DNA from: Flexivirga oryzae
Lineage (GTDB): Bacteria; Actinomycetota; Actinomycetes; Actinomycetales; Dermatophilaceae
Direction of reading: 5' to 3'
NCBI RefSeq assembly: GCF_014190805.1
Contig: NZ_JACHVQ010000002.1
Span: forward strand, 496,001 to 560,000
DNA length: 64,000 nucleotides
In this document: positions 42,105-50,715 of the stretch, piece after piece
How the letters are laid out: every line of letters begins with the position of its first letter
How positions within the stretch are numbered: the stretch's first letter is position 1
The notes under the pieces: generated by a model
Database searches by the model: none
Seen by the model: only the letters and a program-made list of their open reading frames with translations
Told to the model about the DNA's origin: nothing
Position numbers and translations under genes: made by a program

Positions 42105-42565
42105 TGACCGACGAGCCGTTCGAGCTCGCTGAGGCAGAGGCGGTGGCCATCGCTGAGGTGGCCACCGCCTTTGCCGCTGTCCTGCCGCCCGAGCGACGCG
42201 GGCCGTATGACGGGCTGGTCGAGGCCGCATCCGCCGGAAGCGTTGACCCGGAACAGCTTCCGGAGCTGGAGCGGGTCTGCGTGCTGGCCCTGGAGACCGG
42301 CCGCGCGCGGCAACTCGGCAAGGCCGAGACCGAGCGCCTGGTCAATGCGGTCTACCGCCGCACCCCGGGCGGGCGGGCGCTGACCGCCGAGGCCTCCGAC
42401 GTCAACAAGGTGCTCGCGGGCCTGGCCGGCAAGTCGCTGCAGACCGCGCGGATCACCTGCCGTATGCCGGGCCGCTACCTGCTGGACCTGGTCGTGGACG
42501 GCATCGACGTGTCGATCTCGCTGGAGCCGGAAGGGCTCGAGGTCCGCAGCCTGCAGACCGGCTGA
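42104..42565 (+). CDS. Unknown protein coupled to cysH
   Basis: 153 residues. Its ATG overlaps the cysH stop (TGATG), so it is translated from the sulfur operon mRNA. The N-terminal half is helical and acidic (ELAEAEAVAIAEVATAFAAVL); the C-terminal half reads like an alpha/beta domain (AETERLVNAVYRRTPGGRALTAEASDVNKVLAGLAGK...VVDGIDVSISLEPEGLEVRSL). I do not recognise the family. There is no signal, TM or Cys cluster (one Cys in ITCRMP, one in VCVLAL). Its place suggests a role in sulfur assimilation or its control. Confidence 0.7.
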   Translation: MTDEPFELAEAEAVAIAEVATAFAAVLPPERRGPYDGLVEAASAGSVDPEQLPELERVCVLALETGRARQLGKAETERLVNAVYRRTPGGRALTAEASDVNKVLAGLAGKSLQTARITCRMPGRYLLDLVVDGIDVSISLEPEGLEVRSLQTG

Positions 42566-42586
42566 GCGGCGCCGGCCCGGCGCCGC
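42566..42586 (+). terminator. GC hairpin right after the sulfur operon
   Basis: GCGGCGCCG (42566-42574) and CGGCGCCGC (42578-42586) form a perfect 9-bp stem with a 3-nt loop, beginning at the base after the stop codon at 42565. No U tract. It is followed directly by the larger paired-repeat element E. Confidence 0.5.
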
Positions 42587-42594
42587 GGGGACTC

Positions 42595-42654
42595 TGACGG
42601 CCGGATTCACCGTTGACGGTCGAATTCGGCCGTCAACGGTGAATCGGACCGTCA
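42595..42654. repeat. Paired-repeat intergenic element E (different core, same 19-bp plan)
   Basis: Forward units TGACGGCCGGATTCACCG (from 42595) and TGACGGTCGAATTC (from 42614) are 19 bp apart. Inverted units CGAATTCGGCCGTCA (42621-42635) and TGAATCGGACCGTCA (42640-42654) are also 19 bp apart. The two halves make a near-perfect 60-nt stem with GAATTC at its centre. It lies between convergent genes (sulfur operon and glpK1). The architecture equals elements A-D but the unit sequence is unrelated. Confidence 0.82.
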
Positions 42655-42679
42655 GCCTCGTCGCGACATACCCCCGCGG

Positions 42680-44179
42680 TCACCCGCGCACGTCGAGGGT
42701 GCGCACGATCGCCGCGCGCCACGCAGCGCGCTGTTGCTCGCGCAGCTCGCTGCGCAGCTGCGGGTCCCACTGCCCGGCGCGGTGCCAGTTGCGCCGCAGC
42801 ACGTGCACGTCCGGCCAGTAGCCCACCGCGAGGCCGGCCAGGTAGGCGGCACCGAGACTGACGGTCTCGCTGCTGGTCGGCCGCACCACCGACACGTCGA
42901 GCACGTCGGCGACCAGCTGCATCAGCAGGTGGTTGGACGTCATACCCCCGTCGACCCGCAGTGATTTCAACGGAACTCCGGCATCGGCCGCCATCGCCTC
43001 GACCACGTCGTTGGTCTGCCAGGCGCACGACTCGAGCACCGCGCGCGCCAGGTGCCCCGCCGTGACGAAACTGGTCAGCCCGGAGATGACACCGCGCGCG
43101 GAGGACGACCAGTACGGCGAGAACAACCCGGTGAAGGCGGGCACGACCACGCAGCCGCCGCTGTCGTCCACCGTCCGGGCCAGGGTCTCGATCTGCGGCG
43201 CCGACTCGATCAGGCCCAGCCCGTCGCGGACCCACTGCACGAGACCACCGGCCACGGCGATCGAGCCCTCCAGGGCGTAGGCCTTCGAACCGTCGGCCAG
43301 CTGATAGGCCACGGTCGGCAGCATGCCGTGCGTCGAGGTCACGATGTCGGCGCCGGTGTTCATCAGCAGGAACGCCCCGGTGCCGTACGTGCACTTGACC
43401 TCGCCGGCGTCGAAGCAGGTCTGCCCGAACAGCGCACCCTGCTGGTCCCCGACTGCCGCCGCGACCGGCACGCCGGCGAGCCCACCGACGGCGGTGCCGA
43501 CGACCTTCGAGGACGGCACGATCCGGGGCAGGATCGCCTCGGGGACGTCGAAGAACTCCAGCAGGTCAGGATCCCAGTCGAGGGTCTTCAGGTTCATCAG
43601 CAACGTGCGGCTGGCGTTCGTGACGTCGGTGACGTGCACCCCGCCGTCCGGGCCACCGGTGAGGTTCCAGATCAGCCAGGTCTCCATGGTGCCCATCAGC
43701 AGCTCCCCACGCAGCGCTCGGACGCGCAGGTCGGGGTGCGTCTCCATCAGCCAGGACAGACGCGGCGCCGTGAAGTATGCCGCCGGCGGGATGCCCGCTC
43801 GGCTGCGGAAGAAGTCCGCGCCGGGATCGTCGAGCAGCCGGTCGACGATCAGCTGCGACCGGGTGTCCTGCCAGACGATCGCGGGGCACACCGGCCGCCC
43901 CGAGTCCCGCTCCCACAGCACGAACGTCTCGCGTTGGCTGGCCACCCCGACGGCTGCCACGTCGGCGACCGAGATGCCCAGGTCGGCGAGCGCCTGCGGT
44001 ATGACGCGCCGGGTGTTCGCCCAGATCTGCGCGGCATCGTGCTCGACCCACCCCGGCCGCGGGAAGATCTGCCGGTGCTCGCGCTGCCCCATCCCGGCCA
44101 GCCGGCCGTTCCGGTCGAAGACCATCGCGCGCGTCGAGGTCGTGCCCTGATCGATGCTGAGCACATATCGGGAGGTCAT
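42680..44179 (-). CDS. glpK: Glycerol kinase (FGGY family), first copy
   Basis: 499 residues. It starts SIDQGTTSTRAMVFDRNG (phosphate-binding loop) and has the full kinase blocks: QRETFVLWERDSGRPVCPAIVWQDTR, GVHVTDVTNASRTLLMNL and GDQQGALFGQTCFDAG, then FGGY-type TYGTGAFLLMNTG. It phosphorylates glycerol to sn-glycerol 3-phosphate. It is one of two kinases in this cluster; the other (46175-47692) has diverged, for example in the N-terminal third. It is transcribed with the IclR-family gene directly upstream (7-bp gap), an arrangement that suggests regulation by its own substrate/product. Confidence 0.92.
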   Translation of the reverse strand: MTSRYVLSIDQGTTSTRAMVFDRNGRLAGMGQREHRQIFPRPGWVEHDAAQIWANTRRVIPQALADLGISVADVAAVGVASQRETFVLWERDSGRPVCPAIVWQDTRSQLIVDRLLDDPGADFFRSRAGIPPAAYFTAPRLSWLMETHPDLRVRALRGELLMGTMETWLIWNLTGGPDGGVHVTDVTNASRTLLMNLKTLDWDPDLLEFFDVPEAILPRIVPSSKVVGTAVGGLAGVPVAAAVGDQQGALFGQTCFDAGEVKCTYGTGAFLLMNTGADIVTSTHGMLPTVAYQLADGSKAYALEGSIAVAGGLVQWVRDGLGLIESAPQIETLARTVDDSGGCVVVPAFTGLFSPYWSSSARGVISGLTSFVTAGHLARAVLESCAWQTNDVVEAMAADAGVPLKSLRVDGGMTSNHLLMQLVADVLDVSVVRPTSSETVSLGAAYLAGLAVGYWPDVHVLRRNWHRAGQWDPQLRSELREQQRAAWRAAIVRTLDVRG

Positions 44180-44186
44180 GGCGGGG

Positions 44187-44969
44187 CTACCACCGTTCTG
44201 CCATCAGCGCATGGCTGGTGCCGCGGGCGGCCTCGCGGAGCGGGGCCAGCAGATCGTCCCTGGGCGCCCGCCGCGGTGTCAGCACGTCTTCGGGAGTGCC
44301 CCGCACCCCGAGAGCGGCGACCACCACTCCGCCGAGGCTGCGCACCGGCACCGCCAGACCGGCGGTGCGGACGGCCGATTCCTCGTCGTCGACGGCGAAC
44401 CCCCGGCTGCGTGTCGCATCGATCTCGTCACGCAGGGCGCTGGTGCGGGTGATCGTCCGTGCCGTCGCGGCCACCGGACGCAACCCGTCCAGCACGTTCG
44501 CACCGGACGGCGCGAAGGCCAGCAGGATCTTGCCCTCCGCGGTGGCCGCGAGGTTGACGTCCTCGCCGATCTCGACGTGCTGCGGGGCCGGCGACGCACT
44601 GAACACGTGGTGCGACACGATGCCGGTCTGGATCTCCGCGGCGGGTACGTCCGGCAACACGACCAGCCGCGTCGACAACCGGGTGCGTGCTGCCAGCGCG
44701 TCCACCCAGTTGGTCGCGCGCGCTCGCATTTCGTTGAGGTCCATGGATTTCCAGCGGTTCTCCAGGATGCTCGGCGCCAGCCGGTAGCTCCCGGTGGCCT
44801 GATCCTGCTCGGCGAGGCCGACCTCGACGAGGGTCCGCAGGATGCCGTGGACGGTGCTCTTGCTCAGTCCCAGCGCCGACGACAGATCGCCCAGTTGCCG
44901 CAGGTCGCGGGTCGCGAGCAGGCGCATGATCGCCGCCGCTCGTTCGACGGACTGCACATATCCCGGCAC
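44187..44969 (-). CDS. IclR-family transcriptional regulator (GylR-like)
   Basis: 260 residues. The N-terminal winged HTH is QSVERAAAIMRLLATRDLRQLGDLSSALGLSKSTVHGILRTLVEVGLAEQD. The C-terminal effector domain includes GEDVNLAATAEGKILLAF and IDATRSRGFAVDDEESAVRTAGLAVPVR. In Streptomyces an IclR-family protein (GylR) controls the glycerol operon, and here the gene lies between two glycerol kinase genes and divergent from glpF, so glycerol control is likely. Start GTG 44969; a palindrome for it lies at 45015. Effector glycerol 3-phosphate is inferred from the family. Confidence 0.85.
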   Translation of the reverse strand: MPGYVQSVERAAAIMRLLATRDLRQLGDLSSALGLSKSTVHGILRTLVEVGLAEQDQATGSYRLAPSILENRWKSMDLNEMRARATNWVDALAARTRLSTRLVVLPDVPAAEIQTGIVSHHVFSASPAPQHVEIGEDVNLAATAEGKILLAFAPSGANVLDGLRPVAATARTITRTSALRDEIDATRSRGFAVDDEESAVRTAGLAVPVRSLGGVVVAALGVRGTPEDVLTPRRAPRDDLLAPLREAARGTSHALMAERW

Positions 44970-45014
44970 CCGACCGACAGTAACGGGCCATGATTCAGGA
45001 GAATCTGACGCCTA

Positions 45015-45029
45015 TTCGACAATGTCGAA
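45015..45029. promoter_or_regulatory. Palindrome between iclR and glpF, likely operator
   Basis: TTCGACA-A-TGTCGAA is a perfect 7-bp-arm dyad, 46 bp upstream of the IclR start and 141 bp upstream of glpF. A second, shorter dyad GATTC...GAATC lies close by at about 44992-45005. IclR-family dimers bind sites of this length, and the divergent glycerol genes make the locus a fit. Binding is inferred. Confidence 0.6.
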
Positions 45030-45169
45030 CGCTCTGCCGTTCAGGGCCTCCCGTTCTCCCTAATGTGTCCCGCGCGCACCACAACCGTGTGATGCACAGC
45101 ACACCGATCAGGAGGCTGTTCCGTGATGAAACGACCAGATTCCCACCCGCTCCACGGGGTGAGCACACG

Positions 45170-46126
45170 ATGAGCGCCGTCACCGCACCGTTGAAGACCG
45201 GCCTCGGGCTGAAACGCCTGGGCGGCCTGTGGGGCGAGTGCGCGGCGGAATTCCTCGGCACCTGCGTGCTGATCCTCTTCGGCGACGGCGTGGTCGCCAT
45301 GGCCGTGGCGGCACTCCCGGCGTCCGGCCGGGCGGAGACGTCGACCACGATCTTCCTGGCCTCCGGCGACTGGCTGCTGATCACCTGGGGCTGGGCCTTC
45401 GCGGTCTGCTTCGGGGTCTACATCGCCGGTGGTGTCACCGGTGCGCACCTGAACCCGGCGGTCACGCTGGCCTTCGCCGTACGGCGCAAGTTCCCCTGGC
45501 GCAAGGTGCTCCCCTACTCGCTCGCCCAGGTGGTCGGTGCCTTCGTCGGTGCGGCACTGGTCTGGTGGAACTACCACGACTCCATCAACGCCTACGATCA
45601 CGCGGCCGCGGCCAAGGCGGGGACCGTCCTGGTGAACGGGCACACGAACGCCACCTTCTCGATCTTCGCGACCTTCCCGTCCGGGGCGTTCCACGGCTCG
45701 ATGTGGGGGCCACTGCTCGACCAGATCATCGGCACCGCACTGCTGTTGCTGTGCATCGCCGCGGTCGTGGACGCCCGCAACACGATCGTCAAGGCCAACC
45801 TGGGTCCGCTCGTCATCGGCTTCGCCGTCGCCGCGATCGGCATGAGCTTCGGCGCGAACGCCGGATATGCGATCAACCCGGCACGTGACCTCGGTCCGCG
45901 CCTGTTCGCCGGCCTCGCCGGCTTCGGCAAACTCGCCCTGCCCGGATCCGTCCCGGGAAGTTTCAGCAACTACATGTGGGTGCCCATCGTCGGGCCGCTG
46001 ATCGGCGGCGTGATCGGCATCGTCGTCTACGACCTCCTGATCGGCAAGGTGCTCGACGTGCGGGCCCAACTCGGCGAACCGCACGAAGAACCTGAGAAGG
46101 TGACAGAAACCGACGACGAGGACTGA
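45170..46126 (+). CDS. glpF: Glycerol uptake facilitator (aquaporin family)
   Basis: 318 residues, six TM helices and two half-helix NPA motifs: GAHLNPAVTLAFA and the second GYAINPARDLGPRLF. The Asp after the second NPA (NPARD) is the hallmark of aquaglyceroporins over strict water channels. A long charged C-terminal tail (EEPEKVTETDDED) is cytoplasmic. Start ATG 45170; the frame is open upstream to 44990, with ATG 45092 possible but lacking a site. It is first in a glpF-glpK-glpD transcript. Confidence 0.9.
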   Translation: MSAVTAPLKTGLGLKRLGGLWGECAAEFLGTCVLILFGDGVVAMAVAALPASGRAETSTTIFLASGDWLLITWGWAFAVCFGVYIAGGVTGAHLNPAVTLAFAVRRKFPWRKVLPYSLAQVVGAFVGAALVWWNYHDSINAYDHAAAAKAGTVLVNGHTNATFSIFATFPSGAFHGSMWGPLLDQIIGTALLLLCIAAVVDARNTIVKANLGPLVIGFAVAAIGMSFGANAGYAINPARDLGPRLFAGLAGFGKLALPGSVPGSFSNYMWVPIVGPLIGGVIGIVVYDLLIGKVLDVRAQLGEPHEEPEKVTETDDED

Positions 46127-46174
46127 CCCTTCCGCCACCACAACCCCACACGCCACCACTTGCAAGGAGAGACC

Positions 46175-47692
46175 ATGGCCGACTTCGTAGGAGCCCTCGA
46201 CCAGGGCACGACCAGCACCCGTTTCATGATCTTCGACCACAGCGGCAACGAGATCGCCAAACGCCAGCTCGAGCACGAGCAGATCATGCCGCAGGCCGGC
46301 TGGGTCGAACACAGTCCGCTGGAGATCATCGACCGCACCCGCACCGTCATCGGCGGCGCCCTGGCGAACGCGAACCTGCAGGCGTCCGACCTGGATTCGA
46401 TCGGCATCACCAACCAGCGCGAGACCGCGGTGGTGTGGAACAAGAAGACCGGCCGCCCCTACTACAACGCGATCGTCTGGCAGGACACCCGCACCGACAA
46501 GATCGCGTCGGCCCTGGAACGGGAGGGCAAGGGTGACGTGATCCGGCAGAAGGCGGGCATCCCGCCGGCGACGTACTTCTCCGCGGGCAAGGTCCAGTGG
46601 ATGCTGGAGAACGTCGACGGGCTCCGAGAAGCCGCCGAGGCTGGCGACGCGATCTTCGGCAACACCGACAGCTGGGTGCTGTGGAACCTCACCGGCGGCA
46701 CGGACGGCGGCGTGCACGTCACCGACGTGACCAACGCCAGCCGCACCATGCTGATGAACCTCGAGACGCTCGACTGGGACGACGAGCTGTTGTCGTTCTT
46801 CGGCATCCCGCGCTCGATGCTGCCGACGATCCGGCCCAGCTCCGACCCCGACTTCTACGGGACCACGCAGCGATCGGGGCCGGTCGGCGGCGAGGTGCCG
46901 TTGTGCGGCGACCTCGGCGACCAGCAGGCCGCGACCGTCGGGCAGGTCTGCTTCGCCCCCGGGGCGGCGAAGAACACCTACGGCACCGGCAACTTCCTGC
47001 TGATGAACACCGGCGAGGAGATCGTGCGCAGCAAGAGCGGTCTGCTCACGACCCCGGCGTACAAGTTCGGCGACGCCCCTGCCGTGTTCGCGCTGGAAGG
47101 CTCGATCGCCGTGACCGGCAGCGCCGTCCAGTGGCTGCGCGATCAACTCGGCATCATCTCCGGCGCGGCCGAGACCGAGCAGCTGGCCCGTCAGGTCGAG
47201 GACACCGGTGGGATGTATTTCGTCCCGGCGTTCTCCGGCCTGTTCGCCCCCTACTGGCGCTCCGACGCACGCGGCGCGATCGTCGGTATGTCGCGCTTCA
47301 ACACCAACGCGCATCTCGCGCGGGCGACGCTCGAATCCATTTGCTACCAGAGCAAAGACGTCGCCGACGCGATGGCCAAGGACTCCGGCGTGACGTTGGA
47401 CGTGCTCAAGGTCGACGGCGGTGTCACCGCCAACAGCCTGTGCATGCAGTTGCAGGCGGACATCCTCGGTGTGCCGGTGTCACGCCCGGTCGTCGCCGAG
47501 ACCACCGCCCTGGGCGCGGCATACGCCGCCGGGCTGGCGACCGGTTTCTGGAGCAACACCGACGAGCTGCGCGCCAACTGGAACGAAGCAACGCGGTGGG
47601 ATCCGGAGTGGAGCGACGAGCAACGGGCCAGCGGCTACGCCGGGTGGCAGAAGGCCGTGCAGCGCACGCTCGACTGGGTCGACGTCGACTGA
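46175..47692 (+). CDS. glpK: Glycerol kinase, second copy
   Basis: 505 residues, full FGGY kinase. ALDQGTTSTRFMIFDHSGNEIA at the N-terminus, then TNQRETAVVWNKKTGRPYYNAIVWQDTRTD, GVHVTDVTNASRTMLMNLETLDWDDELL, GDLGDQQAATVGQVCF and TYGTGNFLLMNTGE. It is closest in layout to E. coli GlpK. ATG 46175 with AAGGAGAG. It lies between glpF and glpD and is likely the main catabolic kinase; the copy at 42680 may act under different control. Spacing to glpD is 72 bp. Confidence 0.93.
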   Translation: MADFVGALDQGTTSTRFMIFDHSGNEIAKRQLEHEQIMPQAGWVEHSPLEIIDRTRTVIGGALANANLQASDLDSIGITNQRETAVVWNKKTGRPYYNAIVWQDTRTDKIASALEREGKGDVIRQKAGIPPATYFSAGKVQWMLENVDGLREAAEAGDAIFGNTDSWVLWNLTGGTDGGVHVTDVTNASRTMLMNLETLDWDDELLSFFGIPRSMLPTIRPSSDPDFYGTTQRSGPVGGEVPLCGDLGDQQAATVGQVCFAPGAAKNTYGTGNFLLMNTGEEIVRSKSGLLTTPAYKFGDAPAVFALEGSIAVTGSAVQWLRDQLGIISGAAETEQLARQVEDTGGMYFVPAFSGLFAPYWRSDARGAIVGMSRFNTNAHLARATLESICYQSKDVADAMAKDSGVTLDVLKVDGGVTANSLCMQLQADILGVPVSRPVVAETTALGAAYAAGLATGFWSNTDELRANWNEATRWDPEWSDEQRASGYAGWQKAVQRTLDWVDVD

Positions 47693-47764
47693 GACATCGA
47701 CGACCGGGGTACCTAGAGTGAAAGACGTCAGCCGTCCGCGGGTCGGCATACAGGAGGAGAACCC

Positions 47765-49492
47765 ATGGTGATGCAGCTGGGCAGCTCTCGGCTCGGGCCG
47801 GCAGAGCGCGCGCAGGCATGGAAAGAGTTGCAGGAGAACGAGTTCGACGTACTGGTCATCGGTGGCGGGGTCACCGGCTCCGGAGCGGCACTCGACGCTG
47901 CCACCCGCGGACTGCGCACCGCACTGGTGGAGTCGCGCGACCTGGCCAGCGGCACGTCGTCCCGCAGCAGCAAACTCTTCCACGGCGGGCTGCGCTACCT
48001 GGAGCAGATGAACTTCGGTCTGGTGGCGGAGGCGCTGCGAGAGCGCGAGCTGATGCTGACGACGATCGCGCCGCACCTGGTGCACCCGGTCTCGTTCCTT
48101 TACCCGCTGTCCCACAGGGGGTGGGAACGCCCTTACGTGGCAACGGGTTTGGCGATGTACGACCAGATGGGTGGGGCGCGGTCGGTGCCGCGGCAGAAGC
48201 ATCTGACGCGCGGCGGCGCGCTCAAGCTCTTCCCCAGCCTGAAGTCCGACTCGCTGGTCGGCGCGGTCCGTTACTACGACGCGCAGGCCGACGACGCCCG
48301 CCATACGATGACCGTCGCGCGGACCGCGGCGCACTACGGCGCCGTGGTGCGCACCTCGACCGAGGTGGTGGAGATCCTGCGGGAGGCGGACCGGGTGGTC
48401 GGCGCCGTGGTGCGCGACGTCGAGACCGACGAGCGGATCGAGGTGCACGCCAAGGTGGTCGTCAATGCGACCGGCGTGTGGACCGACGACGTGCAGAAGA
48501 TGAGCGGCGGTCGGGGCCGTTTCCGGGTCCGTGCGTCGAAGGGCATCCACATCCTGGTGCCCCGTGATCGCATCGCGGGCGAGGTCGGGCTGATCCTGCG
48601 CACCGAGAAGTCGGTGCTGTTCGTCATACCGTGGGGCCAGCAGTGGCTCATCGGCACGACCGACACCGACTGGACGCACGATCTGGCACACCCGGCGGCG
48701 ACCGCCGCGGACATCGAATACCTGCTGGAGCACGCCAATTCGGTGCTCGCGACGCCGATCACCAAGGACGACATCCTCGGCGTCTACGCCGGGCTCCGTC
48801 CGCTGCTCGCCGGCGAGAGCGAGAACACCAGCCAGTTGTCCCGCGAGCACGCGGTGGCCCGCCCGCAGCCGGGACTGGTGTCGATCGCCGGCGGCAAGTA
48901 CACCACCTACCGGGTGATGGCCAAGGACGCGATCGACATCGCCGGCAAGGACCTCGGCGAGATCAAGGAGTCGGTCACCGAACACGTCCCGCTGATCGGC
49001 GCGGACGGGTATGCCGCCATGCTCAACCTCACCCACGAGCTGTCCGAGCAGACCGGCCTGCCGTCCTGGCGGATCGAGCACCTGCTCGGCCGCTACGGGT
49101 CCCGGCTGGAGGAGGTGCTGGCGCTGGCCGCCGAGGACGACACCCTGCTCAAGCCGGTGAAGTCCGCCGAGACCTACCTGCGGGTCGAGTTGAAGTACGC
49201 GGTCACCCACGAAGGTGCCCTGCACCTGGCCGACGTGCTGGCGCGGCGCACCCGGATGTCGATCGAGACCAAGCACCGCGGCGTCGACGCGGCGCAGGAG
49301 ACCGCCGACATCATGGCCGAGGTGCTCGGCTGGGACGAGGAGGCCAAGCGCAAGGAGGTCCAGACCTACCGGGAGCGTGTGGAGGCCGAGCGGAAGTCCC
49401 AGGAGCTGGAGACCGACACCGAGAGCGACGCGGCCCGGTTGCGCGCCCCCGAGATGCGCCAGGGGCTGCGCCGCGTCACCGCGACAAAGTAG
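47765..49492 (+). CDS. glpD: Glycerol-3-phosphate dehydrogenase (aerobic, FAD)
   Basis: 575 residues. FAD-binding Rossmann VLVIGGGVTGSGAALDAATRGLRTALVES near the N-terminus, then SSRSSKLFHGGLRYLEQMNFGLVAEALRER, GTTDTDWTHD, and AGLRPLLAGE with the family C-terminal helical domain. It oxidises glycerol 3-phosphate to dihydroxyacetone phosphate and passes electrons to the quinone pool at the membrane. ATG 47765 with AGGAGGAG. It ends inside the convergent sugar dehydrogenase gene by 17 bp. Confidence 0.93.
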   Translation: MVMQLGSSRLGPAERAQAWKELQENEFDVLVIGGGVTGSGAALDAATRGLRTALVESRDLASGTSSRSSKLFHGGLRYLEQMNFGLVAEALRERELMLTTIAPHLVHPVSFLYPLSHRGWERPYVATGLAMYDQMGGARSVPRQKHLTRGGALKLFPSLKSDSLVGAVRYYDAQADDARHTMTVARTAAHYGAVVRTSTEVVEILREADRVVGAVVRDVETDERIEVHAKVVVNATGVWTDDVQKMSGGRGRFRVRASKGIHILVPRDRIAGEVGLILRTEKSVLFVIPWGQQWLIGTTDTDWTHDLAHPAATAADIEYLLEHANSVLATPITKDDILGVYAGLRPLLAGESENTSQLSREHAVARPQPGLVSIAGGKYTTYRVMAKDAIDIAGKDLGEIKESVTEHVPLIGADGYAAMLNLTHELSEQTGLPSWRIEHLLGRYGSRLEEVLALAAEDDTLLKPVKSAETYLRVELKYAVTHEGALHLADVLARRTRMSIETKHRGVDAAQETADIMAEVLGWDEEAKRKEVQTYRERVEAERKSQELETDTESDAARLRAPEMRQGLRRVTATK

Positions 49493-50594
49493 CGGGGTCC
49501 ACCCGCAGGATCCGGTCGTCGCCGGGTTTCGGGTCGCCCCGGCCGTCGGTGTTGTTGGTCAGCACCCACAACGACCCGTCCGGGGCGACCTCGACGTCGC
49601 GCAGCCGGCCGTAGGTGCCGACGAAGTAGGACTTCGAGGTGCTCGGTTCCGGCACCGGCACCGCGCGCAGCCGCTCGCCGCGCAGGCAGGCGATGTAGAT
49701 GGTGTCGCCCCGGATCGCCATCCCGCTCGGGGACGCCTCTCCGGTCGGCCACTGCTGCACCGGGTTGCGGTACTTCGGGTCGTCCGCGCGACCCTCGTGG
49801 ACCGGCCAGCCGTAGTTGCCTCCGGGCACGATGACGTTGAGCTCGTCCCAGGTGTTCTCGCCGAACTCCACCGCGAACATCGTCCGGTCGGCCGCCCACG
49901 CCATACCCTGCACGTTGCGGTGGCCCATCGACCAGACCCGGCTGCCGGGGAACGGGTTGTCCGACGGCACCGACCCGTCCGGCTCCATGCGGAGGATCTT
50001 GCCCGCGAGACTGCCCCTGTCCTGGGCCAATTCGCGCTGGGTGGTGTCGCCGACCGAGACGTAGAGCTTGCCGTCCGGTCCGAACTCGACCCGTCCCCCG
50101 TCGTGCACCACACCGGCCGGTATGCCGTCCAGGATCTGCTGCCGCCCCGTCAACCGCACGGTCCCCGATCGCTTCGACCAGCGCCACCGTGCGACGTGGT
50201 TCGCGTCGTCGCTGCCGGTGTAGTAGACGGTCAGCCAGTCGCCGCGCACCGCCATACCGAGCAGGCCGCCCTCGCCGCCGTGCCGCACGCCGGGCACGGT
50301 GAAGACCGCACGCAGCTCACCGTCGACCAACTGGCGGATGCGGGCGTCGTCACGCTGGCTGATCAGCGGTGCGCCGCCCGCCCACACGACCGACCAGGGT
50401 GCCGTGAGTCCGGTGATGACATCGCGCACACCGCCGGTGGGCCGCTCGGCGGTCGACCGTCCGGTGCCCGCCCGCACCGAATCGGGTGCCTGCTGAGCGC
50501 TGCCGGTGGCGCACGCGCCGACCGCAGCGGTGCCCGTGACGGCACCGAGCAGCGTCAGCACCGTGCGTCGGGTCGGTCCGGGGTCCGGTCTCAC
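49476..50594 (-). CDS. PQQ-type sugar dehydrogenase (GSDH/aldose dehydrogenase) lipoprotein
   Basis: About 372 residues. The N-terminus has a twin-Arg motif (TRRTVLTLL) followed by a hydrophobic core and a lipobox (AVGAC), so Tat-exported lipoprotein is likely. The six-bladed GSDH propeller shows WSVVWAGGAPLISQRDDARI, GGEGGLLGMAV, HDGGRVEFGPDGKLYVSVGD, GHRNVQGMAW and GENTWDELNVIVPGGNYGWP. Such enzymes oxidise aldose sugars with PQQ; no PQQ synthesis genes are here, so the cofactor is uncertain. Start GTG 50594 chosen for the signal; several in-frame GTGs precede it. Its 3' end overlaps glpD. Confidence 0.83.
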   Translation of the reverse strand: MRPDPGPTRRTVLTLLGAVTGTAAVGACATGSAQQAPDSVRAGTGRSTAERPTGGVRDVITGLTAPWSVVWAGGAPLISQRDDARIRQLVDGELRAVFTVPGVRHGGEGGLLGMAVRGDWLTVYYTGSDDANHVARWRWSKRSGTVRLTGRQQILDGIPAGVVHDGGRVEFGPDGKLYVSVGDTTQRELAQDRGSLAGKILRMEPDGSVPSDNPFPGSRVWSMGHRNVQGMAWAADRTMFAVEFGENTWDELNVIVPGGNYGWPVHEGRADDPKYRNPVQQWPTGEASPSGMAIRGDTIYIACLRGERLRAVPVPEPSTSKSYFVGTYGRLRDVEVAPDGSLWVLTNNTDGRGDPKPGDDRILRVDPATLSR

Positions 50595-50715
50595 GATCAC
50601 CACCACCTGCACCCATCGTGCGCGACCGGCCGGTTTTTCGCCATACAGATTCCACACAGGATCGTCATAGACTTGACCGGGTCCGCGCACAGTGAAGGGC
50701 GACAAAGTGACAGGT

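Noticed and set aside
45041..47314. Long minus-strand frame opposite glpF and glpK2
   Set aside because: Reverse-strand shadow; low-complexity Val/Gly/Arg/Asp sequence with no family features, while glpF and glpK2 are certain.
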